Of a stretch of 64,000 nt of DNA, positions 29,298-37,805 are shown in pieces. Under the pieces are notes generated by a model. That model did no database searches. It was given only the letters and a program-made list of their open reading frames with translations, and had not been told where the DNA came from. Position 1 is the first letter of the stretch. Each line of letters starts with the position of its first letter. A program made the translations under genes and the position numbers. Where the stretch lies: positions 38,261 to 102,260 of the forward strand of contig DBCO01000002.1 in NCBI GenBank assembly GCA_002293145.1. Direction: 5' to 3'. This stretch comes from Akkermansiaceae bacterium UBA956. Lineage in GTDB: Bacteria; Verrucomicrobiota; Verrucomicrobiia; Verrucomicrobiales; Akkermansiaceae.

Positions 29298-29927
29298 ATG
29301 CGCACCATTCGCTCTCATCGCAAGATTCGCTTGGGCATTCTCGGCTCAGGTTCTGGATCGAACTTTCAAGCACTGCTTGATGCCATCGCCGCAGACACAT
29401 TAAACGCAGAAGTTGCCTTGGTGCTAAGTGATGTTCCAAATGCAAAAATCTTGGATCGCGCAGGCCATGCGGGCATCCGTGCGGAGGTAATTGACTGTCG
29501 TGGATTTGCCAACAAGTTCCCTGACGAAGCACAAGCGGAGACAGCGCGCGCGCTGCAAGAGGCCGAGGTCGATCTGGTCTGCCTTGCGGGCTTTATGCGA
29601 TTGATCAAAGCGCCCTTGCTCGCAGCTTTTCCCGAACGCGTGATCAACATTCACCCATCGCTCTTACCTGCCTTTCCGGGCCTTGAGGCATGGAAGCAAG
29701 CGCTCGATGCGGGTGTCACCGAGGCGGGCTGCACCGTGCATTACGTCGATGCAGGCATGGACACCGGACCGCACATCATTCAGGCAAAAGTGCCTGTGCT
29801 GGAGGGAGATGACTACCCTTCTCTGCACGCGCGCATTCAGGTGGAAGAGCATCGCATTTATCCCCTCGCCGTGCAGATGGTAGCGGACAATTTTTCTTGT
29901 CAAACAGCTCTTTGTTCTACAAAGTAA
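29298..29927 (+). CDS. purN: Phosphoribosylglycinamide formyltransferase
   Basis: N10-formyl-THF-dependent GAR transformylase of purine synthesis, 209 aa. It shows LGILGSGSGSNFQALLDAI at the nucleotide site, and VINIHPSLLPAFPG with catalytic Asn and His. HYVDAGMDTGPHIIQAKV carries the catalytic Asp. An in-frame GTG at 29292 is an alternative start. It is not linked to other pur genes; a membrane protein follows after 4 bp. Confidence 0.95.
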   Translation: MRTIRSHRKIRLGILGSGSGSNFQALLDAIAADTLNAEVALVLSDVPNAKILDRAGHAGIRAEVIDCRGFANKFPDEAQAETARALQEAEVDLVCLAGFMRLIKAPLLAAFPERVINIHPSLLPAFPGLEAWKQALDAGVTEAGCTVHYVDAGMDTGPHIIQAKVPVLEGDDYPSLHARIQVEEHRIYPLAVQMVADNFSCQTALCSTK

Positions 29928-29931
29928 GTGT

Positions 29932-30561
29932 ATGGATACAGCGCGGGAAGCAGCAGAGCAGTTGCGGATGATTCGCAATTTAATGGAGCGGGCAACGATT
30001 TTTCGCGCGCTCACCGGAGAAACGGCCCTAGTAGGAGGAGCGCTGGCGTGTCTCGCTGCGTGGGCTTCTGAGAAAAAAATGGGGCTCGCATGGGCGCAGT
30101 TTTGGCTCATCGGCCTTGCATTCGTCATCGGCTTTTACATTTTCCAGATGTGGCGCATCGCCCGCGCCAAAGATGGTGGCAAGATCTGGAACCAAAGCCT
30201 GAAATTGGTGCTTCGCTGCGCGCTGCCCTCACTCCTTGCTGGTGGCATCACCGGTCTACTCATCGCAAAAGGAGCCCAACAAGGTCATCGTGAACTCGCC
30301 GCTTGCTTCTGGATCACCCATTACGGCATTGCCCTGCTAGCGATTCGTGAATTCGTGCCAAAGTCGATGGTCTGGCTCGGCTGGGCTTTTGTGATTTTCG
30401 GCGTCGTCGCCCTATGCACTTTCATGACTTCCGACATTGCCTTTCAAGTCATGCACAAGCTTAATGGATCACGCCTGATGGCGCTCTCCTTTGGCGGTCT
30501 ACATTTACTCTACGGCGCTCTGATCGTTACCACCAACCAGCGCGATTCCGCGAATGATTGA
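29932..30561 (+). CDS. Membrane protein paired with wHTH regulator
   Basis: 209 aa with an N-terminal helical cytoplasmic part and about six membrane helices (FWLIGLAFVIGFYIFQMWRI; LLAGGITGLLI; GWAFVIFGVVALCTFM). No family motif is recognised. Its end overlaps the downstream winged-helix gene by 8 bp, and such membrane/wHTH pairs recur in Verrucomicrobiota. It may be the regulator's main partner or target. Confidence 0.65.
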   Translation: MDTAREAAEQLRMIRNLMERATIFRALTGETALVGGALACLAAWASEKKMGLAWAQFWLIGLAFVIGFYIFQMWRIARAKDGGKIWNQSLKLVLRCALPSLLAGGITGLLIAKGAQQGHRELAACFWITHYGIALLAIREFVPKSMVWLGWAFVIFGVVALCTFMTSDIAFQVMHKLNGSRLMALSFGGLHLLYGALIVTTNQRDSAND

Positions 30562-30853
30562 TTTTTCTAAGCTCGATAAAACCATTCACGAGAAAGGCCG
30601 ACTGTCCATCATGACGCTGCTTGCTTCTCGCGCTGAACCGTGGTCATTTCAGGATCTGAAATGCCAGCTCGATATGAGTGACGGAAATCTGATCACCCAC
30701 CTGCGCACCCTCGATGCCGCTGGTTATTTGCAAAATGAAAAGCTCACCGGTGATGGCCGCCCGCAGACAAATTACTGGCTCTCCAAACCCGGCAAAAAGG
30801 CCTTCGATAGTTACCTCTCGATCCTTGAGGAAATTCTCAACATCGGGCGTTGA
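30554..30853 (+). CDS. Winged-helix transcriptional regulator
   Basis: 99 aa, one winged HTH domain of the ArsR/MarR-like DNA-binding group (HTH_34 type). IMTLLASRAEPWSFQDLKCQ and LDMSDGNLITHLRTLDAAGY form the helix-turn-helix, and GDGRPQTNYWLSKPGKKAF the wing. There are no metal-binding cysteines. It is translationally coupled to the membrane protein. Confidence 0.85.
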   Translation: MIDFSKLDKTIHEKGRLSIMTLLASRAEPWSFQDLKCQLDMSDGNLITHLRTLDAAGYLQNEKLTGDGRPQTNYWLSKPGKKAFDSYLSILEEILNIGR

Positions 30854-30947
30854 TTTTTCTTGCTAATTTCACTTTGCAATGCAAAGTTAAAACCGCGTGC
30901 ACGATATTGCGCGCTTTTTTTGAACCAATTACTTTGCCAAACAAAGC

Positions 30948-31814
30948 ATGAAAACAAACCGCAACCCCATCGAGCTTTTGCAGCCCTCAGGCATGAGCAC
31001 CACGCAATTTCAGGATCTGCAAAAAATCCTCCACCTCAGTCGCGACCATCGCATCTGGTCATGGCATCCATTATCACCCAATCCCCTCCTCCAACTGAGT
31101 TTCGAAGACGCCGGCCTAAGCTCGCATCCACAAGATCTTCGACAAGACTCTATGATAATAATCCCCCCATTCGGCGCAGCACTCAGCTACCGCAAGGCAT
31201 GGAAAAATCAGCACCGAACCGTATTCGATCTGTCCACCCCCGAAGTCCGACGCGCCCAGAGCACCCTTGCCCTGCTCAAATTTGAAGGCGCCGAACTCCT
31301 CGTCATCGGCCGCAAAAACGATCCCGAAGTGCAAGTGCATCTCATTGATCACCCTCGCGCCCGGGTCATCGAAAATGCCGAAGATGCGGTGCGCATTCCT
31401 TTTGCACCCGCCTTCAATCTCATTTGCCAAACCAGTCATTGCCCACAATTGGCTCGCCATCTCACCGCAGTGATTCAAGGTCGCCACCGCGATAGTAAGG
31501 TTACCTTTCTCGACACTTCCAGCACCCAGGAAAATCTCCGCCGGGCTGCACTGACGCAGATCGTTCAAGCAGGTTGTCGTCCCGATCTCTTGCTTGTATT
31601 TGGCCATGCACACAGCGCCGAGATGCTCCTCCATGCGGCAACTGAGCATCGCCTAAACGCCATGCGCATCGGTCATAAAAACCTGCCACGCAGCTTACCC
31701 AACCATGCTCGCATCACCATGATCGCCTGTGATGATGTCACCCCCCAAGAGTGCACCTCGCAGATAAGCACTCTCGAATATATTCGCGTGCAGAACGACC
31801 CATACGCGGCCTAA
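30948..31814 (+). CDS. IspH-like protein lacking Fe-S cysteines
   Basis: 288 aa. It aligns by eye along its length with 4-hydroxy-3-methylbut-2-enyl diphosphate reductase. TVFDLSTPEVRRAQ corresponds to VxDATCPLVxKVH, LLVIGRKNDPEVQ to ILIGHKGHPEV, ICQTSHCPQLARHL to VTQTTLSxxD, FLDTSSTQENLRRA to ICYATQNRQ, and LLLVFGHAHSAEMLL to LVVGSKNSSNSNRL. The three cluster cysteines are replaced (Met/Thr region, Ser and Ser), as are the active-site His residues and the SxN motif. It therefore cannot be a normal IspH and looks like a pseudoenzyme. It is convergent with hemA, 8 bp apart. The assignment is inference from motif order. Confidence 0.62.
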   Translation: MKTNRNPIELLQPSGMSTTQFQDLQKILHLSRDHRIWSWHPLSPNPLLQLSFEDAGLSSHPQDLRQDSMIIIPPFGAALSYRKAWKNQHRTVFDLSTPEVRRAQSTLALLKFEGAELLVIGRKNDPEVQVHLIDHPRARVIENAEDAVRIPFAPAFNLICQTSHCPQLARHLTAVIQGRHRDSKVTFLDTSSTQENLRRAALTQIVQAGCRPDLLLVFGHAHSAEMLLHAATEHRLNAMRIGHKNLPRSLPNHARITMIACDDVTPQECTSQISTLEYIRVQNDPYAA

Positions 31815-31822
31815 CAAAAAAA

Positions 31823-32803
31823 TCACAAGCCCGCCAACTGCGCCTTGCGCAATTCTTCTCGAATCATTACCTCGCAAAGTTCGATTTGCTTCGCTCTGCG
31901 CACTCTTGCCTCACTAGCGATCTGCTCTAAAGTATCGATGTCATAAAGATACACCTCCTCAATCTCCGCCACCGCAGGATCAATGTCGCGCGGCACTGCG
32001 ATGTCGATAAAAAACAATGGCCGATACTTGCGCTTGCGGCGCACTGCTTCCACATCGGCTTTCTGCACAATCACGTGCGGTGCCCCCGTCGATCCGATGA
32101 CCACATCCACTTGCTCAAGCACCAGTTGCCAGTCATCAAAACGCACGGCCTGGGCATTCATTTGTTGCGCGAGATCCAGAGCCCGATCGTACGAGCGATT
32201 CGCCACAAAAATGCTGTGAGCCCCCCGTGATTGCAGGCTTTGCGCGGTGACACGACTCATCTCGCCCGCACCCAAGATCATCACCTTGCTGTCCTTGAGA
32301 TGACCAAAAATTTTCTCCGCAAGATCCACCGCAACGTTGCCGATCGATGTCGCACCTTCCTGAATCCCGGTCTCCGTGCGGACTTTTTTCCCTACCGAAA
32401 ATGATTTCTGAAATAATCGATTCAGCACTCCCCCTGTCACCCCAGCTTCAAGGGCCGCTTGATACGCATTTTTCACCTGACCAAAAATCTCCGTTTCACC
32501 GAGAACCATCGAGTCAAGACCACTCGCCACGCGACACAAATGCACCGCCGCATCAATGCGCATGCTATGATAACAATGCTCCTTGCCACCGAGAATTTCT
32601 TGCAATTTCGCAATCGCCTGCGTGTCGCCCGCTACGTAAATCTCTGTGCGATTGCAAGTCGAGACAACCACAACTTCTTCCACACCCAGCTGATCTCTCA
32701 AATCGCGCGCAGCCTCGCCCAATTTCGACGGTGCAACAGCAAACAACTCACGCACCTCAACAGGTGCAGTCCGATGATTCAGTCCTACACAAATCAATTC
32801 CAT
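31823..32803 (-). CDS. hemA: Glutamyl-tRNA reductase (short form)
   Basis: First committed step of C5-pathway tetrapyrrole synthesis: glutamyl-tRNA to glutamate-1-semialdehyde with NADPH. The product is 326 aa. Catalytic Cys is in VVVSTCNRTEIY and the tRNA region is GLDSMVLGETEIFGQVK. The NADPH-binding segment is VMILGAGEMSRVTAQSL, and FFIDIAVPRDIDP follows. The C-terminal dimerisation domain is cut to about 30 residues (family ~420 aa), as in chlamydial HemA. The ATG at 32803 overlaps the stop of the CcsA-like gene (TGATG), so the two are coupled. Confidence 0.93.
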   Translation of the reverse strand: MELICVGLNHRTAPVEVRELFAVAPSKLGEAARDLRDQLGVEEVVVVSTCNRTEIYVAGDTQAIAKLQEILGGKEHCYHSMRIDAAVHLCRVASGLDSMVLGETEIFGQVKNAYQAALEAGVTGGVLNRLFQKSFSVGKKVRTETGIQEGATSIGNVAVDLAEKIFGHLKDSKVMILGAGEMSRVTAQSLQSRGAHSIFVANRSYDRALDLAQQMNAQAVRFDDWQLVLEQVDVVIGSTGAPHVIVQKADVEAVRRKRKYRPLFFIDIAVPRDIDPAVAEIEEVYLYDIDTLEQIASEARVRRAKQIELCEVMIREELRKAQLAGL

Positions 32804-33567
32804 CACACTGCAAAAAACACCCCGAAGGACAACAAAAATAAAACCACCACCACCATTGAGAGCTTACGCCCCGTAATGCCCCTCCACTGCTGCACCAGCA
32901 ACAGTCCTCCATACAAAAGCCACACGACCACAGCCGCGATAAAATGCGACCAGCCCCCGCGATGTGGCATCATGAATCCCCCAACAATCCCCACCGTCAA
33001 CAAACCAAAACCAATCCACAACAAGCGCTTCACCGAGGCTAACAACTCGCGCACAGGCGGCAAATCACGAAACAAGCCCGAGCGCAAATGATGCTCCTTC
33101 AGCTGATGGTCTAACACCAAAAACATCACCCCCGTCACCGCGGCCAACGCAAAGGCTCCATAGGCCAATACAGAAACAGCAGCGTGTGCCTCACGCCAAG
33201 CATCCACACCTGCGACCCGCTCGGGAGATTGAGTCATCACTCCAGGCCACAATGCCAAGACCTGAAAAACAACCACCACAGGTGCTGTGAATAAACCCAC
33301 AAGAGACAAGCGATAGGAGCGACCAACAATCAAGTAGAACAAGGTCAGAGCCCAGGCCAAGAACACCAGAACTTCCCCCAGATCACGCAGCGGACAAGCA
33401 CCGCGCGCCTCACCTCGAAGGTCCAGAAAAACCAACTGTGCCGCGAAGGCCCCCGCGATTAAGCCCAATGTCCATCGCGTGCGCAGCCCTCGATGTACCG
33501 TGACGGCACCCCACAACGCTCCCGCAAGAGCAAGCAAGGTTGATATCATCAATACAGTTCGGTCCAT
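32803..33567 (-). CDS. CcsA/HemX-like cytochrome c assembly protein
   Basis: 254 aa from the ATG at 33567; a start 9 codons upstream is possible. It has about eight membrane helices in the CcsA/HemX (CytC_asm) pattern, with HAAVSVLAYGAFALAAVTGV carrying a conserved His and FMMPHRGGWSHF another. These proteins handle haem for cytochrome c maturation or act with HemA. Coupling to hemA fits the HemX-type role. The tryptophan-rich WGxxWxWD motif of full CcsA is not seen, which favours HemX-like. Confidence 0.8.
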   Translation of the reverse strand: MDRTVLMISTLLALAGALWGAVTVHRGLRTRWTLGLIAGAFAAQLVFLDLRGEARGACPLRDLGEVLVFLAWALTLFYLIVGRSYRLSLVGLFTAPVVVVFQVLALWPGVMTQSPERVAGVDAWREAHAAVSVLAYGAFALAAVTGVMFLVLDHQLKEHHLRSGLFRDLPPVRELLASVKRLLWIGFGLLTVGIVGGFMMPHRGGWSHFIAAVVVWLLYGGLLLVQQWRGITGRKLSMVVVVLFLLSFGVFFAV

Positions 33568-33682
33568 GACGAGCCATACATGCACTGCAATCATCCACTA
33601 CGCAAGTCTGAATCCCCATTTCATGTCAGCAACCAAAAATCAAACGGAGCGCGGACTTCATTCCGTAACAAATTTTAATCAC

Positions 33683-33711
33683 AAAAAAAGGGCGACCTTT
33701 CGGCCGCCCTT
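33683..33711 (-). terminator. Intrinsic terminator after MFS gene
   Basis: On the minus strand AAGGGCGGCC pairs with GGTCGCCCTT around loop GAAA, followed by seven T. It lies 23 bp after the MFS stop. Confidence 0.9.
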
Positions 33712-33733
33712 GAGAAAAAATAGATGAATGAGA

Positions 33734-35317
33734 TTATGCCTTACTGGCCTCTTCCACTGAAAGAGGACGGTAGCCACCAATACTCTTGAAGTAGAACAAC
33801 AACAACAAGTAAATCACCGCCATTGCCAATGGAATGTAGGAGTCTGCTTTCAGCGTGCGACGGTCGCCCAACTGGTCAGCAGCCACAACAGCTTTTTGCG
33901 CATCTGTTTTTTCCGTGGCTTCTTTTGCCGCAGCAAGCTTCGCACCGTCAAGACCGTAGGCTGCTGACGACTCAAGATTGAGGAATTTTGATGGCTTTTC
34001 TGCTTTGTATTCAGCATAAAGAGCTGGATTAGCTTTCTCGAGTTCTTCACCCGTGAAACGGTCTTTTCCATAGCCAAGACCGGGAGTTCCAATCAAGCCA
34101 GCGGAAAGCATACCGATGCCACCCATGATCGACATCGCGACTGCTCCTGTTTGTGGGTAGCGGTCACCGACAACAGCCAACATCGTTGGCCAGAAGAAGG
34201 TTTTACCGATGGCGTAAATGCCAAGAGCTACAAGAGCCATACCGAAGGTTTGCATACCGCTGGCAAGGTTTAAGCCAATGTAAGCAATGACAGAGCAAGC
34301 AAGAAGCAGACCAATCGGCGAAAGCTTGAGCTTGGTTTCGATAAAGTGAGCGCAGAAACGCAGACCAAACATAATGAGCGATGTCCAGATGAAGAGGAAT
34401 TTACCTTGCTCCGAAGTGAAGAGGTTTCCGGTGATGTTTTGAATCCAACCGTCCGTGCCAAGTTCTACGGCGCCGACCAATGCATGCGTCACGAAAAGAA
34501 CAGATAGAACGATCGAACCAATCGAGAAACGAGTAGCTACAGAGATGGCAATCAGCAATACACCACCAATCACATAACCGACTGTGGCGGCATTGTCAGG
34601 CAGTTTGCCTTTGAGAATGTCTCCGAAGAACAATGCGAGCAAATAGCAAGCAACTAGAGCACCAAGAATGCCCACAGCTTTGAACATCGATACAAAACTG
34701 GTGCCTTTTTCAGCAGCTTCCGATTGAGGGAACTTCTGCTTCATGAACATCAATCCATAAATCACAGTCGGAACAAGATAGAGCGAAAGCTGGATCTTCC
34801 AGCCGAGAGCCATTTTGTCATCAAGAACCCAACCGATAGCCGAGCCGATGATCATTCCAAGCGGCCAACTGGCGTGCAAGATATTCAGATAGTGGGTACG
34901 TTGTGTCGGGAACAAAGTGGAAACAAGAGGATTTGCGACCGCTTCCAAAGTGCCGTTGGCAAAAGCAAAAAGGAACATGCCCCAGAAGAGGAAATTGTAA
35001 GCATTCTCAGGAGTGCTCGCACCAAAGGTAACAAACGCTGAGAGCACGTGGAAAATCAGCGCCAATGCCACCAATTTGCCGTAACCGATTTTGTCGACGA
35101 CAAGACCACCGAGAATGATGCCGAAGCAGAAACCGGAGAAACCAGCACCACCAATGGCACCGAGTTGTGTTGCCGTGAAGGAGAAGTCCTTACCCCAGTT
35201 GTCAAAGATTCCGCCGCGAATGGCGAAACCGACACCTGCGGCGAGAATCGCCATAAATCCCGCCCAAAGCAATCGCTTGGCATTGGGCGCCGTCGTTATA
35301 GTTGATGAGTTACTCAT
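33734..35317 (-). CDS. MFS transporter
   Basis: 527-aa major facilitator superfamily permease, probably a sugar or sugar-derivative symporter (FucP/NagP-like by overall feel). Twelve or more membrane helices are visible, with [18 protein letters not shown] as the loop 2-3 motif. A hydrophilic insert of about 80 residues (about 420-500, [20 protein letters not shown]) separates the last helix from the rest, and its topology is unusual. It is divergent from the ATP synthase operon across a 252-bp region containing a CRP-like palindrome. Confidence 0.82.
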   Translation of the reverse strand: MSNSSTITTAPNAKRLLWAGFMAILAAGVGFAIRGGIFDNWGKDFSFTATQLGAIGGAGFSGFCFGIILGGLVVDKIGYGKLVALALIFHVLSAFVTFGASTPENAYNFLFWGMFLFAFANGTLEAVANPLVSTLFPTQRTHYLNILHASWPLGMIIGSAIGWVLDDKMALGWKIQLSLYLVPTVIYGLMFMKQKFPQSEAAEKGTSFVSMFKAVGILGALVACYLLALFFGDILKGKLPDNAATVGYVIGGVLLIAISVATRFSIGSIVLSVLFVTHALVGAVELGTDGWIQNITGNLFTSEQGKFLFIWTSLIMFGLRFCAHFIETKLKLSPIGLLLACSVIAYIGLNLASGMQTFGMALVALGIYAIGKTFFWPTMLAVVGDRYPQTGAVAMSIMGGIGMLSAGLIGTPGLGYGKDRFTGEELEKANPALYAEYKAEKPSKFLNLESSAAYGLDGAKLAAAKEATEKTDAQKAVVAADQLGDRRTLKADSYIPLAMAVIYLLLLFYFKSIGGYRPLSVEEASKA

Positions 35318-35488
35318 GTAGGTATTGTGTGTTTTTAGCTGGGGGAGCGCTATTCATAGAGAAAGCGAATCGGCATGACAAGGATTCATTTGCTTCACTG
35401 TGCATTTTTTCCCAAAAAACTCTTTCATTCACCAATCCTAACAATCTCCAGACCGAAAAAACGCAATAAATACAAGATCTCCGTGAGC

Positions 35489-35506
35489 TTGTGAAATTTT
35501 TCACAA
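35489..35506. promoter_or_regulatory. CRP/FNR-type palindrome
   Basis: TTGTGAAATTTTTCACAA is a perfect inverted repeat and contains TGTGA-N6-TCACA, the classical CRP-family site. It ends 8 bp before a candidate -35 of the atp operon and about 170 bp upstream of the divergent MFS start. Which gene it controls is not decidable from sequence. Confidence 0.6.
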
Positions 35507-35513
35507 ATAAGAC

Positions 35514-35542
35514 TTGTCAATTTTGCAAGAAATTGTCTAAAC
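35514..35542 (+). promoter_or_regulatory. Candidate atp operon promoter
   Basis: TTGTCA (35514-35519) and CTAAAC (35537-35542) are spaced by 17 bp, ending 27 bp before the atpB start. The -35 is good and the -10 is weak. Confidence 0.4.
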
Positions 35543-35569
35543 ATTCGCACCCAATTTCCATTTTTCCCA

Positions 35570-36421
35570 ATGCGTAAATTTTTCCTACCACTTTCCGCCT
35601 TGCTTCTCAGTGCAACTCCAGCCCTTGCTGCGGGTGGGCATCAGTTGCCGCTATACCCTAGCTCGCCATTTGAAGGCACCGCCTTCTCTTGGATTTCGAA
35701 CTCGATGATTATGGTGTGGATCGGAGCAATCCTGATCATTTTGTTTTGCCGCGCTGCCACATCGAAACTTTCACTCGTTCCCACCGGGTTTCAAAACTTT
35801 GCCGAATGGTTAATCGAAAGCCTCTACGGTTTTTTCGGAAATATCCTAGGGGATCATCTTGTGAAGCGCACCTTCTGGTTTTTTGGCTCCACCTTCATGT
35901 TGATTCTGACTGTTAATTACTTGGCTCTCATTCCAGGCGTTGGAACAATTACGTTTCTTGACAGCCACGGACACATAACCGGCCTCCTCCGCGGTGGCAA
36001 CGCTGACCTCAATATGACAGGTGCCATGTCGATCACTTTCGCTCTACTCTGGCTCTACTGGGCTGTTACCGAAAACGGCGTCAAAAATTTCTTCGCTCAC
36101 ATTTTCGCGCCCAAAGGCACTTTCACGGGAATCATGAAGGTCGGAATGGACGTGATTTTCTTCCTCGTCGGTATTCTGGAAATCGTATCCATTTGCATCC
36201 GCCCCGTAGCTCTTAGTTTCCGACTTTTTGGTAACATCTACGGCGGCGAACAAACCATGGAAGGCCTCATGGCTCTCGTTCCAGAAAACCTCGCCTTCCT
36301 CCCCGCGCTTCCTTTCTATTTCATGGAGTTACTCGTCGGCCTCGTGCAGGCCCTCGTGTTCACGCTCCTCAGTGCCGTCTTCCTTAAACTCATTTGTGAG
36401 CACAGCGAAGAACATCATTGA
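35570..36421 (+). CDS. atpB: ATP synthase F0 subunit a
   Basis: 283-aa membrane stator subunit forming the proton half-channels next to the c-ring. The N-terminus MRKFFLPLSALLLSATPALA resembles a cleavable signal peptide ahead of the usual first helix. The essential arginine is in ICIRPVALSFRLFGNIYGGE, and the last helices include MELLVGLVQALVFTLLSAVF. First gene of the atp operon. Confidence 0.95.
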   Translation: MRKFFLPLSALLLSATPALAAGGHQLPLYPSSPFEGTAFSWISNSMIMVWIGAILIILFCRAATSKLSLVPTGFQNFAEWLIESLYGFFGNILGDHLVKRTFWFFGSTFMLILTVNYLALIPGVGTITFLDSHGHITGLLRGGNADLNMTGAMSITFALLWLYWAVTENGVKNFFAHIFAPKGTFTGIMKVGMDVIFFLVGILEIVSICIRPVALSFRLFGNIYGGEQTMEGLMALVPENLAFLPALPFYFMELLVGLVQALVFTLLSAVFLKLICEHSEEHH

Positions 36422-36502
36422 ACCCCTTTTGCTACTTGACCATGGATGAGCCGTGGAGGTAGCGAACAACGACAACAACCACTAACTACATACTACACTA
36501 TT

Positions 36503-36703
36503 ATGGGAACTAAAGCATTCGCAGTAGCACTCGCAGCACTTGGCGCTGGTCTCGGCATCGGAATTCTCGGCAGCAAAGCCGCTGAGGGAACAGGCCGCAA
36601 CCCTGGCGCAGCCACACCGATCCTCGTGATCTCGATTATTCTTGCAGCTCTGATTGAAGGTGTCTTCATTCTTTCCGCATTCGCTGTAACTTACACGCCA
36701 TAA
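36503..36703 (+). CDS. atpE: ATP synthase F0 subunit c
   Basis: 66-aa two-helix hairpin forming the rotor ring. Helix 1 is glycine-rich (LGAGLGIGILGSKAAEG), the loop is GRNPGA, and helix 2 carries the ion-binding Glu in IILAALIEGVFILSAF. The residues after Glu lack the Ser/Thr pattern of Na+-type rings, so H+ coupling is likely. The ATG at 36503 is chosen; the longer frame adds 19 non-conserved residues. Confidence 0.95.
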   Translation: MGTKAFAVALAALGAGLGIGILGSKAAEGTGRNPGAATPILVISIILAALIEGVFILSAFAVTYTP

Positions 36704-36726
36704 TTGAGGCGGCTTGCCGCATCAAT

Positions 36727-36750
36727 GGGTGTCGTCACTTGACGACACCC
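36727..36750 (+). promoter_or_regulatory. Hairpin between atpE and atpF
   Basis: GGGTGTCGTC pairs perfectly with GACGACACCC around loop ACTT. A smaller GCGGC-TT-GCCGC lies at 36709-36720. It is not followed by a T-run and sits inside the operon. It may stabilise the atpE 3' end or attenuate read-through, matching the high c-subunit stoichiometry. Confidence 0.7.
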
Positions 36751-36782
36751 CCTTCCTTTCCACCACCACATTTTTTTCTCAC

Positions 36783-37334
36783 ATGTTTTCCATCCTCGCC
36801 GTCAATGTTGCTGAACACGGAGCCGAAACCGCCAAATCTGGTTTATTTGAAACCTTTGGCGTAACATGGCCATTTTTTATTGCTCAATTGATCAATTTCC
36901 TCCTTGTTCTTTTCATCCTGAAAAAATTCGCTTTTGGTCCGATCCAAGCATTGCTGGAACAACGCAAGCAGCGCATTGCTGATGGCGAAAGCAAGTTGAA
37001 ACAAATCGAGCAACAACTCGCTGATTCCGCCAAGCACACGGAAGAAGTCATCGGCAAAGCCAATGCTGACGCCAAGCGTTTGATCGAAGAAGCGAAGTCC
37101 AGTGCCACCGCACTGAGCGAAGCCAAAGCACAAGAAGCCGTTGCCACCGCACAAGGCATCATCGCCAAAGCCGAAGCCGCTGCCAAAGCGGAGCGCGCTC
37201 AGATCGCTGCCGACCTCAAGCGTGAATTCGGACGTCTCGTTGCCAATACCGCACAAAATGCTACGGGCGGCAAACTCACCGCCGATCAACAACGCGCCAT
37301 CAACGAGGAATCCCTCACTCGCGTCGAAGCCTAA
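36783..37334 (+). CDS. atpF: ATP synthase F0 subunit b
   Basis: 183-aa peripheral stalk subunit. A single membrane helix (FFIAQLINFLLVLFILKKF) is followed by a long charged coiled coil rich in Ala, Lys and Glu. The ATG at 36783 follows the hairpin; the frame continues upstream through it but is not conserved. An amphipathic 20-residue N-terminal segment precedes the membrane helix. Confidence 0.93.
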   Translation: MFSILAVNVAEHGAETAKSGLFETFGVTWPFFIAQLINFLLVLFILKKFAFGPIQALLEQRKQRIADGESKLKQIEQQLADSAKHTEEVIGKANADAKRLIEEAKSSATALSEAKAQEAVATAQGIIAKAEAAAKAERAQIAADLKREFGRLVANTAQNATGGKLTADQQRAINEESLTRVEA

Positions 37335-37348
37335 TCTTTTTTCTCTCC

Positions 37349-37741
37349 ATGAAAGTTTCCAAAGTCGCAAAAACCGCCGCCAACCGCATCTTTCGCATGT
37401 GCATGGCCAGTGGCTCGCTCAACGAGACCCACATGCGCAGTGCTATCGCAAAATTGGTCGCTTCCAAACCTCGCGATTACCAAGGCATCTTGGTGACCTT
37501 GAAGCGCTTGGTTCGCCTCGAAATGGAGCGCAAGCACGCCATCGTCGAGAGCGCTGCCCCGCTCGATCTCGAGGAGCGGTCCCGCGCTGCGGATTCGATC
37601 ATCGCCCAATACGGCAAGGACCTAACCTTTGAATACAAAGTCACCCCTGAGCTCCTCGGCGGCCTGCGCATTCAGGTCGGCAACGACGTCCTCGATGGCT
37701 CTGTAAAAGGCCGTCTCGACCGCCTCGCCAACGCATTCTAA
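37349..37741 (+). CDS. atpH: ATP synthase F1 subunit delta (short)
   Basis: 130 aa, against ~175-180 in most bacteria. The C-terminal domain is intact: KVTPELLGGLRIQVGNDVLDGSVKGRLDRL matches the delta signature. The N-terminal part has only about 70 residues, roughly the last helices of the usual six-helix bundle that binds alpha N-termini. The upstream atpF stop is 14 bp away, so no missing start is hidden. Confidence 0.88.
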   Translation: MKVSKVAKTAANRIFRMCMASGSLNETHMRSAIAKLVASKPRDYQGILVTLKRLVRLEMERKHAIVESAAPLDLEERSRAADSIIAQYGKDLTFEYKVTPELLGGLRIQVGNDVLDGSVKGRLDRLANAF

Positions 37742-37805
37742 CTAACCATTTCAGCATTTCAGTTTTTTCAGCATTTTTCCACACTTCTAACTTCCCACTT
37801 ATTTT

